A stretch of DNA of 37,893 bases from NCBI RefSeq assembly GCF_022414595.1, contig NZ_JADWYO010000059.1, positions 1-37,893 of the forward strand, read 5' to 3'. This stretch comes from Streptomyces sp. MUM 203J. GTDB lineage: Bacteria > Actinomycetota > Actinomycetes > Streptomycetales > Streptomycetaceae. Both the position numbers and the translations under genes were made by a program. The notes beneath the pieces are model-generated. The model did no database searches, was not told where the DNA came from, and saw only the letters and a program-made list of their open reading frames with translations. This document shows positions 1 to 7,357 of the stretch, piece after piece (within the stretch, counting starts at the first letter, position 1; every line of letters starts with the position of its first letter).

Positions 1-11
1 GCCCAACGGCC

Positions 12-56
12 ACGGTCCTCGCAACTCCCACAGATCGCGGGTGTTGCGAGGACCGT
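12..56. terminator. Long perfect hairpin, probable terminator or palindromic repeat
   Basis: A 14-bp perfect inverted repeat (ACGGTCCTCGCAAC at 12-25, its complement at 43-56) encloses a 17-nt loop that itself contains a CCC/GGG pairing. No coding region covers it. It lies upstream of the hydroxylase gene and would serve as a terminator for whatever lies to the left of the window. The length and inner pairing are also compatible with a dispersed palindromic element; that is inference. Confidence 0.6.
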
Positions 57-62
57 CAGAAC

Positions 63-91
63 CCAAGCCCGGCCGGGGCCCCGGGGCTTGG
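63..91. terminator. Second hairpin downstream of the first
   Basis: CCAAGCCC at 63-70 pairs with GGGCTTGG at 84-91 around a GC-rich loop. It directly follows the longer hairpin at 12-56, so the two form a tandem terminator-like block before the first gene. Confidence 0.45.
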
Positions 92-172
92 AGGATGTCG
101 CCAAAGGCCGCTGACAACTCGTCTCACATACTTGTCGGTAACGACCTCTAGCCGTCACCCGACAGCCGCCTC

Positions 173-178
173 TACCGT
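173..178 (+). promoter_or_regulatory. Putative -10 for a leaderless hydroxylase mRNA
   Basis: TACCGT matches the actinobacterial TAnnnT -10 pattern and sits six bases before the ATG at 185, so transcription would start at or next to the start codon. There is no ribosome binding site before this ATG. No good -35 is visible. Confidence 0.4.
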
Positions 179-184
179 GCTCGC

Positions 185-1069
185 ATGCCGCCGAACCTGC
201 CCGATGTCGTGCTGTGGTCGATACCCGCCTTCGTCCTGCTCACCGTCCTGGAGATCGTCAGCTACCGGCTCCATCCGGACGAGGACGCCGCCGGGTACGA
301 GACCAAGGACGCCGCCACCAGCGTCACCATGGGCCTCGGCAGCCTGGTGTTCGACCTGCTGTGGAAGATCCCGATCGTCGCGGTCTACCTCGCGGTGTAC
401 GAGCTGACGCCCCTGCGCGTCCCCGTCCTGTGGTGGACCGTCCTGCTGATGCTGCTCGCGCAGGACTTCTTCTACTACTGGTCCCACCGCGGCCACCACG
501 TCGTCCGGATCCTGTGGGCCTGCCACGTCGTGCACCATTCGAGCCGGAAGTTCAATCTGACCACTGCTCTGCGGCAGCCGTGGACCAGTCTCACCGTGTG
601 GCCGTTCTACCTGCCGCTCATCGCCTGCGGCGTCCACCCGGCCGCGCTGGCGTTCTGCTCCTCGGCCAACCTCGTCTACCAGTTCTGGGTGCACACCGAG
701 CGGGTCGGCAAGCTGCCGCGCCCCTTCGAGTACGTGCTGAACACGCCCTCCCACCACCGCGTCCACCACGCCTCCCAGGGCGGCTACCTGGACCGGAACT
801 TCGGCGGGATCCTCATCGTCTGGGACCGGATGTTCGGCTCGTTCACCGAGGAGACCGAGCGGCCGGTGTACGGGCTCACCAAGAACATCGACACGTACAA
901 CCCGCTCAGGGTCGCCACCCACGAGTACGCGGCCATCGCCCGCGACCTGCGGGCCGCCACGTCGTGGCGGGAGCGCGCGGGCCGGGTGTTCCGGGGCCCC
1001 GGGTGGCAGCCGCAGCCGCGTGGGGCCTCCGCGAAGGCGGCCCCGGCCACGCCGGAGCGAGTCGCATGA
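185..1069 (+). CDS. Sterol desaturase / fatty acid hydroxylase family membrane protein
   Basis: This 294-residue protein has the three histidine clusters of the membrane-bound di-iron hydroxylase family (FA_hydroxylase, PF04116): SHRGHH near residue 102, HVVHHS near 118 and SHHRVHHA near 192. Several hydrophobic segments precede and separate them. In this family the clusters bind two irons that activate oxygen to hydroxylate or desaturate lipid substrates in the membrane; the substrate here is unknown. The start is the ATG at 185, without a Shine-Dalgarno but with a -10 at leaderless distance. The stop overlaps the next gene by ATGA, so the two are probably co-transcribed and translationally coupled, suggesting a joint role in membrane lipid chemistry (inference). 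Confidence 0.87.
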   Translation: MPPNLPDVVLWSIPAFVLLTVLEIVSYRLHPDEDAAGYETKDAATSVTMGLGSLVFDLLWKIPIVAVYLAVYELTPLRVPVLWWTVLLMLLAQDFFYYWSHRGHHVVRILWACHVVHHSSRKFNLTTALRQPWTSLTVWPFYLPLIACGVHPAALAFCSSANLVYQFWVHTERVGKLPRPFEYVLNTPSHHRVHHASQGGYLDRNFGGILIVWDRMFGSFTEETERPVYGLTKNIDTYNPLRVATHEYAAIARDLRAATSWRERAGRVFRGPGWQPQPRGASAKAAPATPERVA

Positions 1070-1764
1070 GCCGGGAGAGACCCGCCCGTCTCCTGGCGGG
1101 GGCCTTCGCCGTGGCGCTCGCCGTGGACCTCGGCTCCCTGCTCGCCGGGTCGCACACCGGGCACATGGCCGCCAAGCCGCTGCTGATGCCGCTCCTCGCC
1201 GGGTACGCGGCGGTGCGCGGCGCCCCCAGGCCGCTGCTCGCGGCCCTGCTGTTCGGCTGGGGCGGCGACGTGTTCCTGCTGTCCGACGCCGACTGGGCGT
1301 TCCTCGTCGGGATGGGGTCCTTCGCCGCCGGACACGTCTGCTACCTGGTGCTGTTCGCACGGTCGCGCCGTACGGGGACGGGGAGGGCGTCCGTGCTTCT
1401 CGGCGCGCTCTACGGCCTCGCCCTCGTCGTCCTGGTCGCCTCCCTGTGGCCCGGCCTGCCTGCCGACCTGCGCGTCCCCGTCGCCGGGTACTCGCTCCTC
1501 CTCACGGCCATGGCCTGGCGCTCCGGCGGACTCGGGCCGGTCGCCGGAGCGGGAGGCGCGCTGTTCCTGCTGTCCGACACCCTCATCGCCACCGGTGTCG
1601 CCCACTGGCCGCAGCTCCCCGCCCCCGACTTCTGGATCATGCTGACCTACACGGCCGGCCAGTACCTGCTGGCCGTCGGGGTCCTCAGGACGTCCAGCGC
1701 GGAAGGTCCGTCCCCCAGCGTCCTGCCGGGCGTGCCCAGTCCCGCGGGCCGCCCTCGAACATGA
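1066..1764 (+). CDS. YhhN family (lysoplasmalogenase-like) membrane protein
   Basis: This 232-residue protein is almost entirely hydrophobic, with about seven or eight membrane segments, and resembles the YhhN/TMEM86 family (PF07947), whose studied members cleave the vinyl ether bond of lysoplasmalogens. Typical features are the GWGGDVFLL stretch near residue 63 and LFLLSDTLIA near residue 165. The ATG overlaps the stop of the hydroxylase gene (ATGA). The last 25 or so residues are polar, Pro/Ser-rich and lie in the 80-bp region that overlaps the convergent CoA-transferase gene, so the C-terminus looks like an extension beyond the usual end of the family. The substrate cannot be told from sequence. 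Confidence 0.82.
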   Translation: MSRERPARLLAGAFAVALAVDLGSLLAGSHTGHMAAKPLLMPLLAGYAAVRGAPRPLLAALLFGWGGDVFLLSDADWAFLVGMGSFAAGHVCYLVLFARSRRTGTGRASVLLGALYGLALVVLVASLWPGLPADLRVPVAGYSLLLTAMAWRSGGLGPVAGAGGALFLLSDTLIATGVAHWPQLPAPDFWIMLTYTAGQYLLAVGVLRTSSAEGPSPSVLPGVPSPAGRPRT

Positions 1765-3127
1765 CGGGGGAGCGGGCGTGGCGCACCCGGCCGAGCGGGC
1801 TGTCGCGCCCGACGAGCCAGGGCTCCGGCTCGTACGGCTCCTCCCCGGGCGTCCCGGCGGTTCCGGCCGCCTCCCCCGTCCCCGCGTCGTCCAGCTCGTG
1901 CAGCAGCCAGTGAGCCGTGCGGGCCAGGGTCGCGCGGACCAGCCAGGTGCCGCCGCCCCTCTGGCGCTCCGTCAGGGCCCGCAGGACCGCCGCCGCCAGC
2001 AGATAGCCCGTGCCGTGGTCGAGTGCCTGCGCCGGGAGCACGCCCGGCCGAAGGGTGGAGCCCTCGCGCAGGGCTATCCCGGTGGCCGCCTGCACCAGGC
2101 TGTCGAAGCCGCGCCGCCCGCCCCAGGGGCCGGACCGCCCCCACGCCGACAGTTCGGCCACCACCACGCCGGGGCGGCGGGCGGCCAGCGCCTCGGCGGA
2201 GAGACCGAACCGGTCCAGCGCGCCCGGCCGGTAGCCGGTCACCACCACGTCCGCCCGTACCAGCAGGTCCTCGAACAGCTCGCGGTCCGCGCTCCGGCCC
2301 AGGTCCAGCAGTGCCGACCGCTTGCCGAGTCCCGTGTCGTGGTGGATCTCCTGGCTCTCCGCCAGCCTCGGGGTGTCGATCCGCAGGACGTCCGCGCCCA
2401 GCAGTGCGAGCGTCCGGGTGGCGACGGGCCCGGCCAGTACGCGGGTCAGGTCCAGCACCCGCAGCCCCGCGCAGGGTGCCGCTCCCGGCGGCGCCGAGGG
2501 AGTGTCTCGCGGAGCCGTGCGGGGCGGCACGGGCGGGGCGTCGCCCAGCGGGGCCAGGGTCAGCAGGGGCTGTTCCGCCACCAGGGCTCCCTGCGGGCCC
2601 GCGGTCCAGTCGTGGGAGCCGCGCACCGCCACCGCGAGGCCCCCGGAGCCGTACACCGCCTCCTCGACGTCCAGGGCCCGGCGGCGTTCCAGCTCCGCCG
2701 CCACCGCCTCGACGCCCGCCCCGGCCGGGAGGCCCAGCGCGGCGAGCAGCCGCTCCCGGTGGTGCGGGTAGTTGGCGTGGGTGCGTACCCACCCGTCGGC
2801 CGTCCGCCAGAACCGGGACAGCGGTGCGAACGTCTCCCCGCCGCGGTCCTCCAGGCGGATGTGCCGCTCGCTGTGGAACGCCGTGGCCACCGCCCCGTCG
2901 TCCACCCGGACCCGGGGCACCTCGGACGCCGTGCCCCCGCCCCCGGCCCGTACCGCCGCGAACTCCGCCGCCGCCAGCGAGCACACCGCGACCGTCGCGC
3001 GGGCCAGCGCCATGACGGGCAGCCGCGCGGTCGGCACACCCGGCATCCCGGGGCCGTACGAGATCCGCTGCACCATCGCCGGATCGGCACCGAGTGCCGC
3101 CCATGCCCCAAGAACCGCCTTCTCCAT
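1685..3127 (-). CDS. CoA-transferase family III (CaiB/BaiF) protein with N-terminal extra domain
   Basis: This 480-residue protein has a C-terminal CaiB/BaiF domain beginning near residue 186 with a typical LRVLDLTRVLAGP start, followed by LGADVLRIDTP and GKRSALLDL. The family's catalytic Asp is present in RGFDSLVQAATG; it carries the acyl and CoA intermediates when CoA is moved between carboxylic acids. The first 180 or so residues resemble a second, degenerate half of such a domain, so the protein is longer than the usual 400 residues. The start chosen is the ATG at 3127, just upstream of the conserved part; a purine-rich AGAGGG touches it, so the ribosome binding site is not ideal. A perfect palindrome lies 10 bases upstream. 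Substrates are unknown. Confidence 0.82.
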   Translation of the reverse strand: MEKAVLGAWAALGADPAMVQRISYGPGMPGVPTARLPVMALARATVAVCSLAAAEFAAVRAGGGGTASEVPRVRVDDGAVATAFHSERHIRLEDRGGETFAPLSRFWRTADGWVRTHANYPHHRERLLAALGLPAGAGVEAVAAELERRRALDVEEAVYGSGGLAVAVRGSHDWTAGPQGALVAEQPLLTLAPLGDAPPVPPRTAPRDTPSAPPGAAPCAGLRVLDLTRVLAGPVATRTLALLGADVLRIDTPRLAESQEIHHDTGLGKRSALLDLGRSADRELFEDLLVRADVVVTGYRPGALDRFGLSAEALAARRPGVVVAELSAWGRSGPWGGRRGFDSLVQAATGIALREGSTLRPGVLPAQALDHGTGYLLAAAVLRALTERQRGGGTWLVRATLARTAHWLLHELDDAGTGEAAGTAGTPGEEPYEPEPWLVGRDSPLGRVRHARSPVMFEGGPRDWARPAGRWGTDLPRWTS

Positions 3128-3137
3128 CCCTCTACTG

Positions 3138-3152
3138 TGGCACTGAGTGCCA
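3138..3152. promoter_or_regulatory. 15-bp perfect palindrome, candidate TetR-type operator
   Basis: TGGCACT-G-AGTGCCA is a perfect inverted repeat centred at 3145, 10 bases upstream of the CoA-transferase start codon and therefore in its core promoter region. Size and symmetry fit a dimeric TetR-family repressor site; no such regulator is next to it in this window, so any regulator acts from elsewhere. Confidence 0.55.
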
Positions 3153-3210
3153 TCTTTGGGAAGGTCCCCGGCGAGGTCCCGAGGTCCCCCCGGACCCCGG
3201 ACCATGAAAG

Positions 3211-3242
3211 AGCCCGGGTGCGCGCGGTCGCGCACCCGGGCT
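3211..3242 (-). terminator. Hairpin terminator after the subtilisin gene
   Basis: A 14-bp perfect stem (AGCCCGGGTGCGCG at 3211-3224, complement at 3229-3242) with a four-base loop lies about 50 bases after the stop of the S8 peptidase gene and upstream of the next gene on the same strand. Confidence 0.75.
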
Positions 3243-3291
3243 CCCCTCCCCGGTCCCGCTCAGTTCCCCTGAAGAGCGCGGGACTCCGGCA

Positions 3292-4824
3292 TCACCAGCG
3301 CACCGCGTCCAGCGCGTCCACCATGCCGCGGCCGTAGAAGCCGTTGCGCAGCTTGCCGCCCTCGCACACCGCGTCGATCTCGCCGTCGCCGTTGATGTCG
3401 TACGGCTCGCCGCACGCGGTGGCGTCCGCCTCCGCGTACAGCAGCGACTTCACCATGCCGGGCGATGCGTACGGGTGCTTCGACTTGATGAGCGCCACGA
3501 CACCCGCGACGTGCGGGGACGCCATCGACGTACCGGCCTTGTAGTTGTAGCCGCCGTCGACTGTGGTCGACAGGATCAGACCGCTCGTCGCCGGAGCCTC
3601 GGGCGCCTGGTAGCGCGTCGAGTCACCGCCGGGCGCGGCGACGTCGACGATGCCCTGACCGTAGTTCGAGAAGGACGCCTTCAGGCCCTTCGCGCCGGTC
3701 GCGGACACGGTGACCACACCGGGCAGCATGGTCGGGATGTCCGGGCACTCGGTCGGCTTGACGGTCCGGTCGGACGTCTCGCTGTCGTTCGGGCTGGTCG
3801 AGTCGGTGACCTCGTCCGCTGCCAGGTCGGTACGGGAGTTGCCGGCCGCGGCGACGTTCACCGCGCCCTTGCGCTCGGCGTACCGGGTGGCCCGGGTCAG
3901 CGCCTCGACGAGCGCACCCTGGTCCGGGTCGTTCTTGCAGTTGTACAGCCACGGGTCGGTGTAGTAGCTGTTGTTGGTCACGTCGACGCCGTGCTCGGCC
4001 GCCCACATGAAGCCGCAGACGACGGCCTCGGTGTAGAAGTAGCCGTCCGGGTTGGACACCTTGATGCCCGAGACCTTGACGCCGGGGGCGACACCGGTGA
4101 CGCCGATGCCGTTCTTGGCGGCCGCGATGGTGCCGGCCACGTGCGTGCCGTGGTCGCTCTCGCCGGGCGCCGGGCGCCAGGCGCCCTCGGTGGTGTCGGC
4201 CTTGCCGGTCACGCAGTTCGCGGAGGCGGCGCGGTCGAAGTTGGGCGCGAGGTCAGGGTGGGTGTCGTCCACACCGGTGTCGATGACCGCGACGGTGACC
4301 TTGCTGCTGCCGAGGGTCCGCTCGTGCGCCTTGTCCGCCTTGATGGCCGGCAGGCTCCACTGCAGCGGCTCCAGCGGGTCCTGGCCGTCCTCCGCCTGGG
4401 CCGCGGCCTCGCGGGCCTCCTCCGGGGTCAGCGGCTCGGCCACCTCCTCGACCTCGGTGGTGGCCACCGGTGCGAGCGGCGCGGTGCGGGTGGCACCGGC
4501 GGAGTCGACGCCCCGCACGGCGCGCAGCGTCTCACCGAACTGCGGGTTCTTGGAGTGGACGACGATCACGCCGATCTTGTCGTACGACTCCACCACCGTG
4601 CCGCCGGCCTTGGCTATGGCCTTCTTCACCGACGCGCCGTACCAGCTGCTCTTCAGGTTCACGACATACGAGAGCTCCGGTCCGTCCGTGGCGACGGAAG
4701 CCGGAACGTCCTGCGTCGGGGCCGCCGACGCCGCTCCGGCGGGAAGGAAGCCGAGCGAGGCCGTGAGCGCCAGGCCGACGGGCAGTGCGAGTGCGCGCCC
4801 GCGCCTGGAACGCAGATGAGCCAT
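3292..4824 (-). CDS. Secreted S8 family serine peptidase (subtilisin-like)
   Basis: A 510-residue prepro-protease. Residues 1-34 form a signal peptide (Arg-rich start, hydrophobic core, Ala-rich end). Residues about 50-120 form an I9-like propeptide. The catalytic domain from about residue 155 shows Asp182 (VIDTGVDDTHPDL), His225 (DHGTHVAGT), the oxyanion Asn329 (AAGNS) and Ser433 (GTSMASPHVAG). Near the C-terminus DINGDGEID looks like a calcium-binding loop flanked by two Cys. It is exported and self-processed to degrade extracellular proteins. The ATG at 4824 has GGAG about seven bases upstream. A promoter lies at 4889-4918 and a strong terminator follows, so it is probably monocistronic. 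Confidence 0.93.
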   Translation of the reverse strand: MAHLRSRRGRALALPVGLALTASLGFLPAGAASAAPTQDVPASVATDGPELSYVVNLKSSWYGASVKKAIAKAGGTVVESYDKIGVIVVHSKNPQFGETLRAVRGVDSAGATRTAPLAPVATTEVEEVAEPLTPEEAREAAAQAEDGQDPLEPLQWSLPAIKADKAHERTLGSSKVTVAVIDTGVDDTHPDLAPNFDRAASANCVTGKADTTEGAWRPAPGESDHGTHVAGTIAAAKNGIGVTGVAPGVKVSGIKVSNPDGYFYTEAVVCGFMWAAEHGVDVTNNSYYTDPWLYNCKNDPDQGALVEALTRATRYAERKGAVNVAAAGNSRTDLAADEVTDSTSPNDSETSDRTVKPTECPDIPTMLPGVVTVSATGAKGLKASFSNYGQGIVDVAAPGGDSTRYQAPEAPATSGLILSTTVDGGYNYKAGTSMASPHVAGVVALIKSKHPYASPGMVKSLLYAEADATACGEPYDINGDGEIDAVCEGGKLRNGFYGRGMVDALDAVRW

Positions 4825-5148
4825 GGGTTCTCCACATCATCCGTGACGTCCGCCCGCACCGGCGGTACGGGCGGGTACATGACGAGCGAAGCTATCGCTG
4901 ATCATCCCTGCTCAGCAATGAGTTGACCGGAAACTGCCGGGACCGGACGCCAACTGGAAGTCTGCCCTCCGTTTGGGTGAAGCGCCGTCAGGCCGGGTGA
5001 ACCCGGTACGGGCGGAGTGAACCGCGTCGCGACGGCCTCCGTGCCGTTGTCAGGGAAGGGAGAACACACCGTCTCCCTGCGCCCCGCACCCGGCTCCGCC
5101 CGGATGCGCCGCCCATGCCCACCGCACCCGCGTCGCGAGGAGTGATCC
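4825..5148. other. 324-bp divergent intergenic region
   Basis: The region separates the subtilisin gene (minus) from the DUF485-symporter operon (plus). It holds the subtilisin promoter at 4889-4918. On the plus side only the ribosome binding site GAGGAG at 5137-5142 is clear. Several GGTGAA/AGTGAA-like words between 4970 and 5020 (GGGTGAAGC, GGGTGAACC, GAGTGAACC, spaced about 20-26 bases) might be repeated protein-binding sites for the acetate operon; this is a guess. Confidence 0.4.
4889..4918 (-). promoter_or_regulatory. Probable promoter of the subtilisin gene
   Basis: On the minus strand TTGCTG (4918-4913) is followed after 18 bases by TAGCTT (4894-4889). Transcription would start near 4882, giving a leader of about 58 nt before the ATG at 4824. 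This agrees with the vegetative sigma consensus of Streptomyces. Confidence 0.5.
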
Positions 5149-5520
5149 GTGGCCACCGCAGCACCGCCGCCCACCGGAGCCGGAACAGGGACCGGCAGCC
5201 CCCTCCAGCCCACGACGGAGGCGTTCGTCGAGACGCAGCGCAGCGCCGAGTTCGGTGAACTTCGCCGCGCCCACCGCTCCTTCGCCTTCCCGCTCACCGT
5301 CGCCTTCATCGCCTGGTACCTGCTCTACGTCCTGCTCTCCAACTACGCGGGCGGCCTCATGGGCACCAGCGTCTACGGCAACATCAACGTCGCCCTCGTC
5401 CTCGGCGTCGCCCAGTTCGCCACGACCTTCCTCATCGCCTGGGTCTACGCCCGGCACGCCGCCGAGCGGCTCGATCCGAAGGCCGAGGCCATCAAGTCCC
5501 GTATGGAGGCCGACGCATGA
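5149..5520 (+). CDS. DUF485 domain membrane protein, partner of the acetate symporter
   Basis: A 123-residue protein of the DUF485 family (PF04341; YjcH type). A Pro/Thr-rich N-terminus is followed by the FGELRRAHRSFAFP motif near residue 30 and two membrane helices (about residues 42-65 and 85-107) with a charged C-terminus. The family is nearly always encoded directly before ActP-type symporters and is thought to be an accessory subunit. The GTG at 5149 has GAGGAG six bases upstream. The stop overlaps the symporter start (ATGA), so translation is coupled. Confidence 0.88.
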   Translation: MATAAPPPTGAGTGTGSPLQPTTEAFVETQRSAEFGELRRAHRSFAFPLTVAFIAWYLLYVLLSNYAGGLMGTSVYGNINVALVLGVAQFATTFLIAWVYARHAAERLDPKAEAIKSRMEADA

Positions 5521-7154
5521 GCAGCACCACCGGGAACACGGCCGGGGCCGTGATCGCCGCCGGGTCCGCGAGCGAACACCGGCCGCTCATCATCGCGCTG
5601 TTCGCCGCGTTCGTCCTCGCCACCCTCGCCATCACCGTGTGGGCCGGCCGCCAGACCAAGAGCGCCGCCGACTTCTACGCCGGAGGACGCCAGTTCACCG
5701 GCTTCCAGAACGGCCTCGCCATCTCGGGCGACTACATGTCCGCCGCGTCGTTCCTCGGCATCGCCGGGGCGATCGCCCTGTTCGGCTACGACGGGTTCCT
5801 CTACTCCATCGGCTTCCTGGTCGCCTGGCTCGTCGCGCTGCTGCTGGTGGCCGAGCCGCTGCGCAACTCCGGCCGCTTCACCATGGGCGACGTCCTCGCC
5901 TACCGGATGCGCCAGCGCCCGGTCCGCACCGCCGCCGGGACGTCCACCATCGTCGTGTCGATCTTCTACCTGCTGGCGCAGATGGCGGGCGCGGGCGTCC
6001 TCGTCTCGCTGCTGCTCGGCATCACCAGCGACGCCGGGAAGATCGCCGTCGTCGCCCTGGTCGGCGTCCTGATGATCGTGTACGTGACGATCGGCGGCAT
6101 GAAGGGCACCACCTGGGTCCAGATGGTCAAGGCCGTCCTGCTCATCGCGGGCACGCTCCTGATCACCTTCCTGGTGCTGCTGAAGTTCGACTTCAACATC
6201 TCCGCACTGCTCGGCAAGGCGGCAGAGAACAGCGGCCACGGGGCGGCGTTCCTGGAACCGGGGCTGAAATACGGCGCGGACGCGATCTCCAAGCTGGACT
6301 TCCTCTCCCTCGGCATCGCCCTCGTCCTCGGCACCGCGGGCCTGCCGCACATCCTCATCCGCTTCTACACGGTGCCCACCGCCAAGGCCGCCCGGAAGTC
6401 CGTCAACTGGGCCATCGGCATCATCGGCGCGTTCTACCTGATGACCATCGCCCTCGGCTTCGGCGCCGCCGCCCTGGTCGGCCCCGACACGATCAAGGCA
6501 TCCAACCCGGCCGGGAACACCGCCGCCCCGCTCCTCGCGGAAGCCGTGGGCGGCGTGGGCACGACGGGCGGCGCGATCCTCCTCGCGGTCATCTCGGCCG
6601 TGGCCTTCGCGACGATCCTCGCCGTCGTCGCCGGGCTCACGCTCGCCTCGTCCTCGTCCTTCGCGCACGACATCTACGCCAACGTGATCCGAAGAGGCCA
6701 GGCGACCGAGCAGGAGGAGGTGCGGGCCGCCCGCTGGGCCACCGTCCTCATCGGCGTCGTGTCCATCGCGCTGGGCGCGCTCGCCCGCGACCTCAACGTC
6801 GCCGGGCTCGTCGCCCTCGCCTTCGCGGTGGCCGCGTCCGCGAACCTGCCGACGATCCTCTACAGCCTCTTCTGGAAGCGGTTCACCACCCGGGGCGCCC
6901 TCTGGTCCATCTACGGCGGCCTCTTCTCGTCCGTGTTCCTCGTCGTGTTCTCGCCGGTCGTCTCCGGCAAGGCCACCTCGATGTTCCCGGATGCCGACTT
7001 CGCCTGGTTCCCGCTGGCAAACCCGGGGATCATCTCCATCCCGCTGGGCTTCCTGCTCGGCTGGCTCGGATCCCTCCTCACGAAGGAGGAGCCGGACAGC
7101 GGCAAGTTCGCGGAGCTGGAGGTCAAGTCGCTGACCGGCGTCGGAGCGCACTGA
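5517..7154 (+). CDS. actP: Cation/acetate symporter, sodium:solute symporter family
   Basis: A 545-residue integral membrane protein with about 13 membrane helices, matching the length and pattern of ActP-type members of the sodium:solute symporter family. Recognisable stretches are GRQTKSAADFYAGGRQFTGFQNGLAISGDYMSA near the start, IGGMKGTTWVQMVK, and GLPHILIRFYTV. It takes up acetate and similar short carboxylates with a cation. It is translationally coupled to the DUF485 gene upstream; a hairpin at 7181-7207 ends the operon. Pyruvate or propionate as alternative substrates cannot be excluded. Confidence 0.87.
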   Translation: MSSTTGNTAGAVIAAGSASEHRPLIIALFAAFVLATLAITVWAGRQTKSAADFYAGGRQFTGFQNGLAISGDYMSAASFLGIAGAIALFGYDGFLYSIGFLVAWLVALLLVAEPLRNSGRFTMGDVLAYRMRQRPVRTAAGTSTIVVSIFYLLAQMAGAGVLVSLLLGITSDAGKIAVVALVGVLMIVYVTIGGMKGTTWVQMVKAVLLIAGTLLITFLVLLKFDFNISALLGKAAENSGHGAAFLEPGLKYGADAISKLDFLSLGIALVLGTAGLPHILIRFYTVPTAKAARKSVNWAIGIIGAFYLMTIALGFGAAALVGPDTIKASNPAGNTAAPLLAEAVGGVGTTGGAILLAVISAVAFATILAVVAGLTLASSSSFAHDIYANVIRRGQATEQEEVRAARWATVLIGVVSIALGALARDLNVAGLVALAFAVAASANLPTILYSLFWKRFTTRGALWSIYGGLFSSVFLVVFSPVVSGKATSMFPDADFAWFPLANPGIISIPLGFLLGWLGSLLTKEEPDSGKFAELEVKSLTGVGAH

Positions 7155-7180
7155 TCAAGCGATCGGGCCGTGGGGATCCG

Positions 7181-7207
7181 CGGGTCCTCGTAGGTCCCTA
7201 CGACCCG
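7181..7207 (+). terminator. Hairpin terminator after the symporter gene
   Basis: CGTAGG/CCTACG pair around a two-base loop and are extended by CGGGT/ACCCG with a three-base bulge. It lies 27 bases after the symporter stop. Confidence 0.5.
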
Positions 7208-7259
7208 GTCGTCCCGGTTCCTGGTGCAAAAGGCCACTGATGTCGCCAGAGGTGTCGCG

Positions 7260-7325
7260 TAGGCTCGGGGAAAGAGGCCGGAACGGATCCGTGTTCGAGG
7301 GACCGGGGCCAGACGGAACACGGAT
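7260..7325 (+). promoter_or_regulatory. moaA upstream region: -10 candidate and leader hairpin
   Basis: TAGGCT at 7260-7265 is a good -10 with no clear -35; transcription from it would give a leader of roughly 87 nt before the GTG at 7358. Inside that leader ATCCGTGTTC (7287-7296) pairs perfectly with GAACACGGAT (7316-7325) around a 19-nt loop. The hairpin ends 17 bases before the ribosome binding site GGGGGAGG (7343-7350). It may be a regulatory leader structure; it was not matched to the known Moco RNA motif. Confidence 0.4.
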
Positions 7326-7357
7326 ACGAAAACCGGGCAACCGGGGGAGGCGTGCAC

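Noticed and set aside
12..56. tRNA gene at the left edge
   Set aside because: The stem is perfect and uninterrupted with a single short loop; no cloverleaf, anticodon arm or CCA end can be drawn.
155..1360. Long antisense open frames over the hydroxylase and many other genes
   Set aside because: These are typical high-GC shadows: Arg/Pro/Gly/Ala-rich translations without motifs, opposite to clearly recognised genes.
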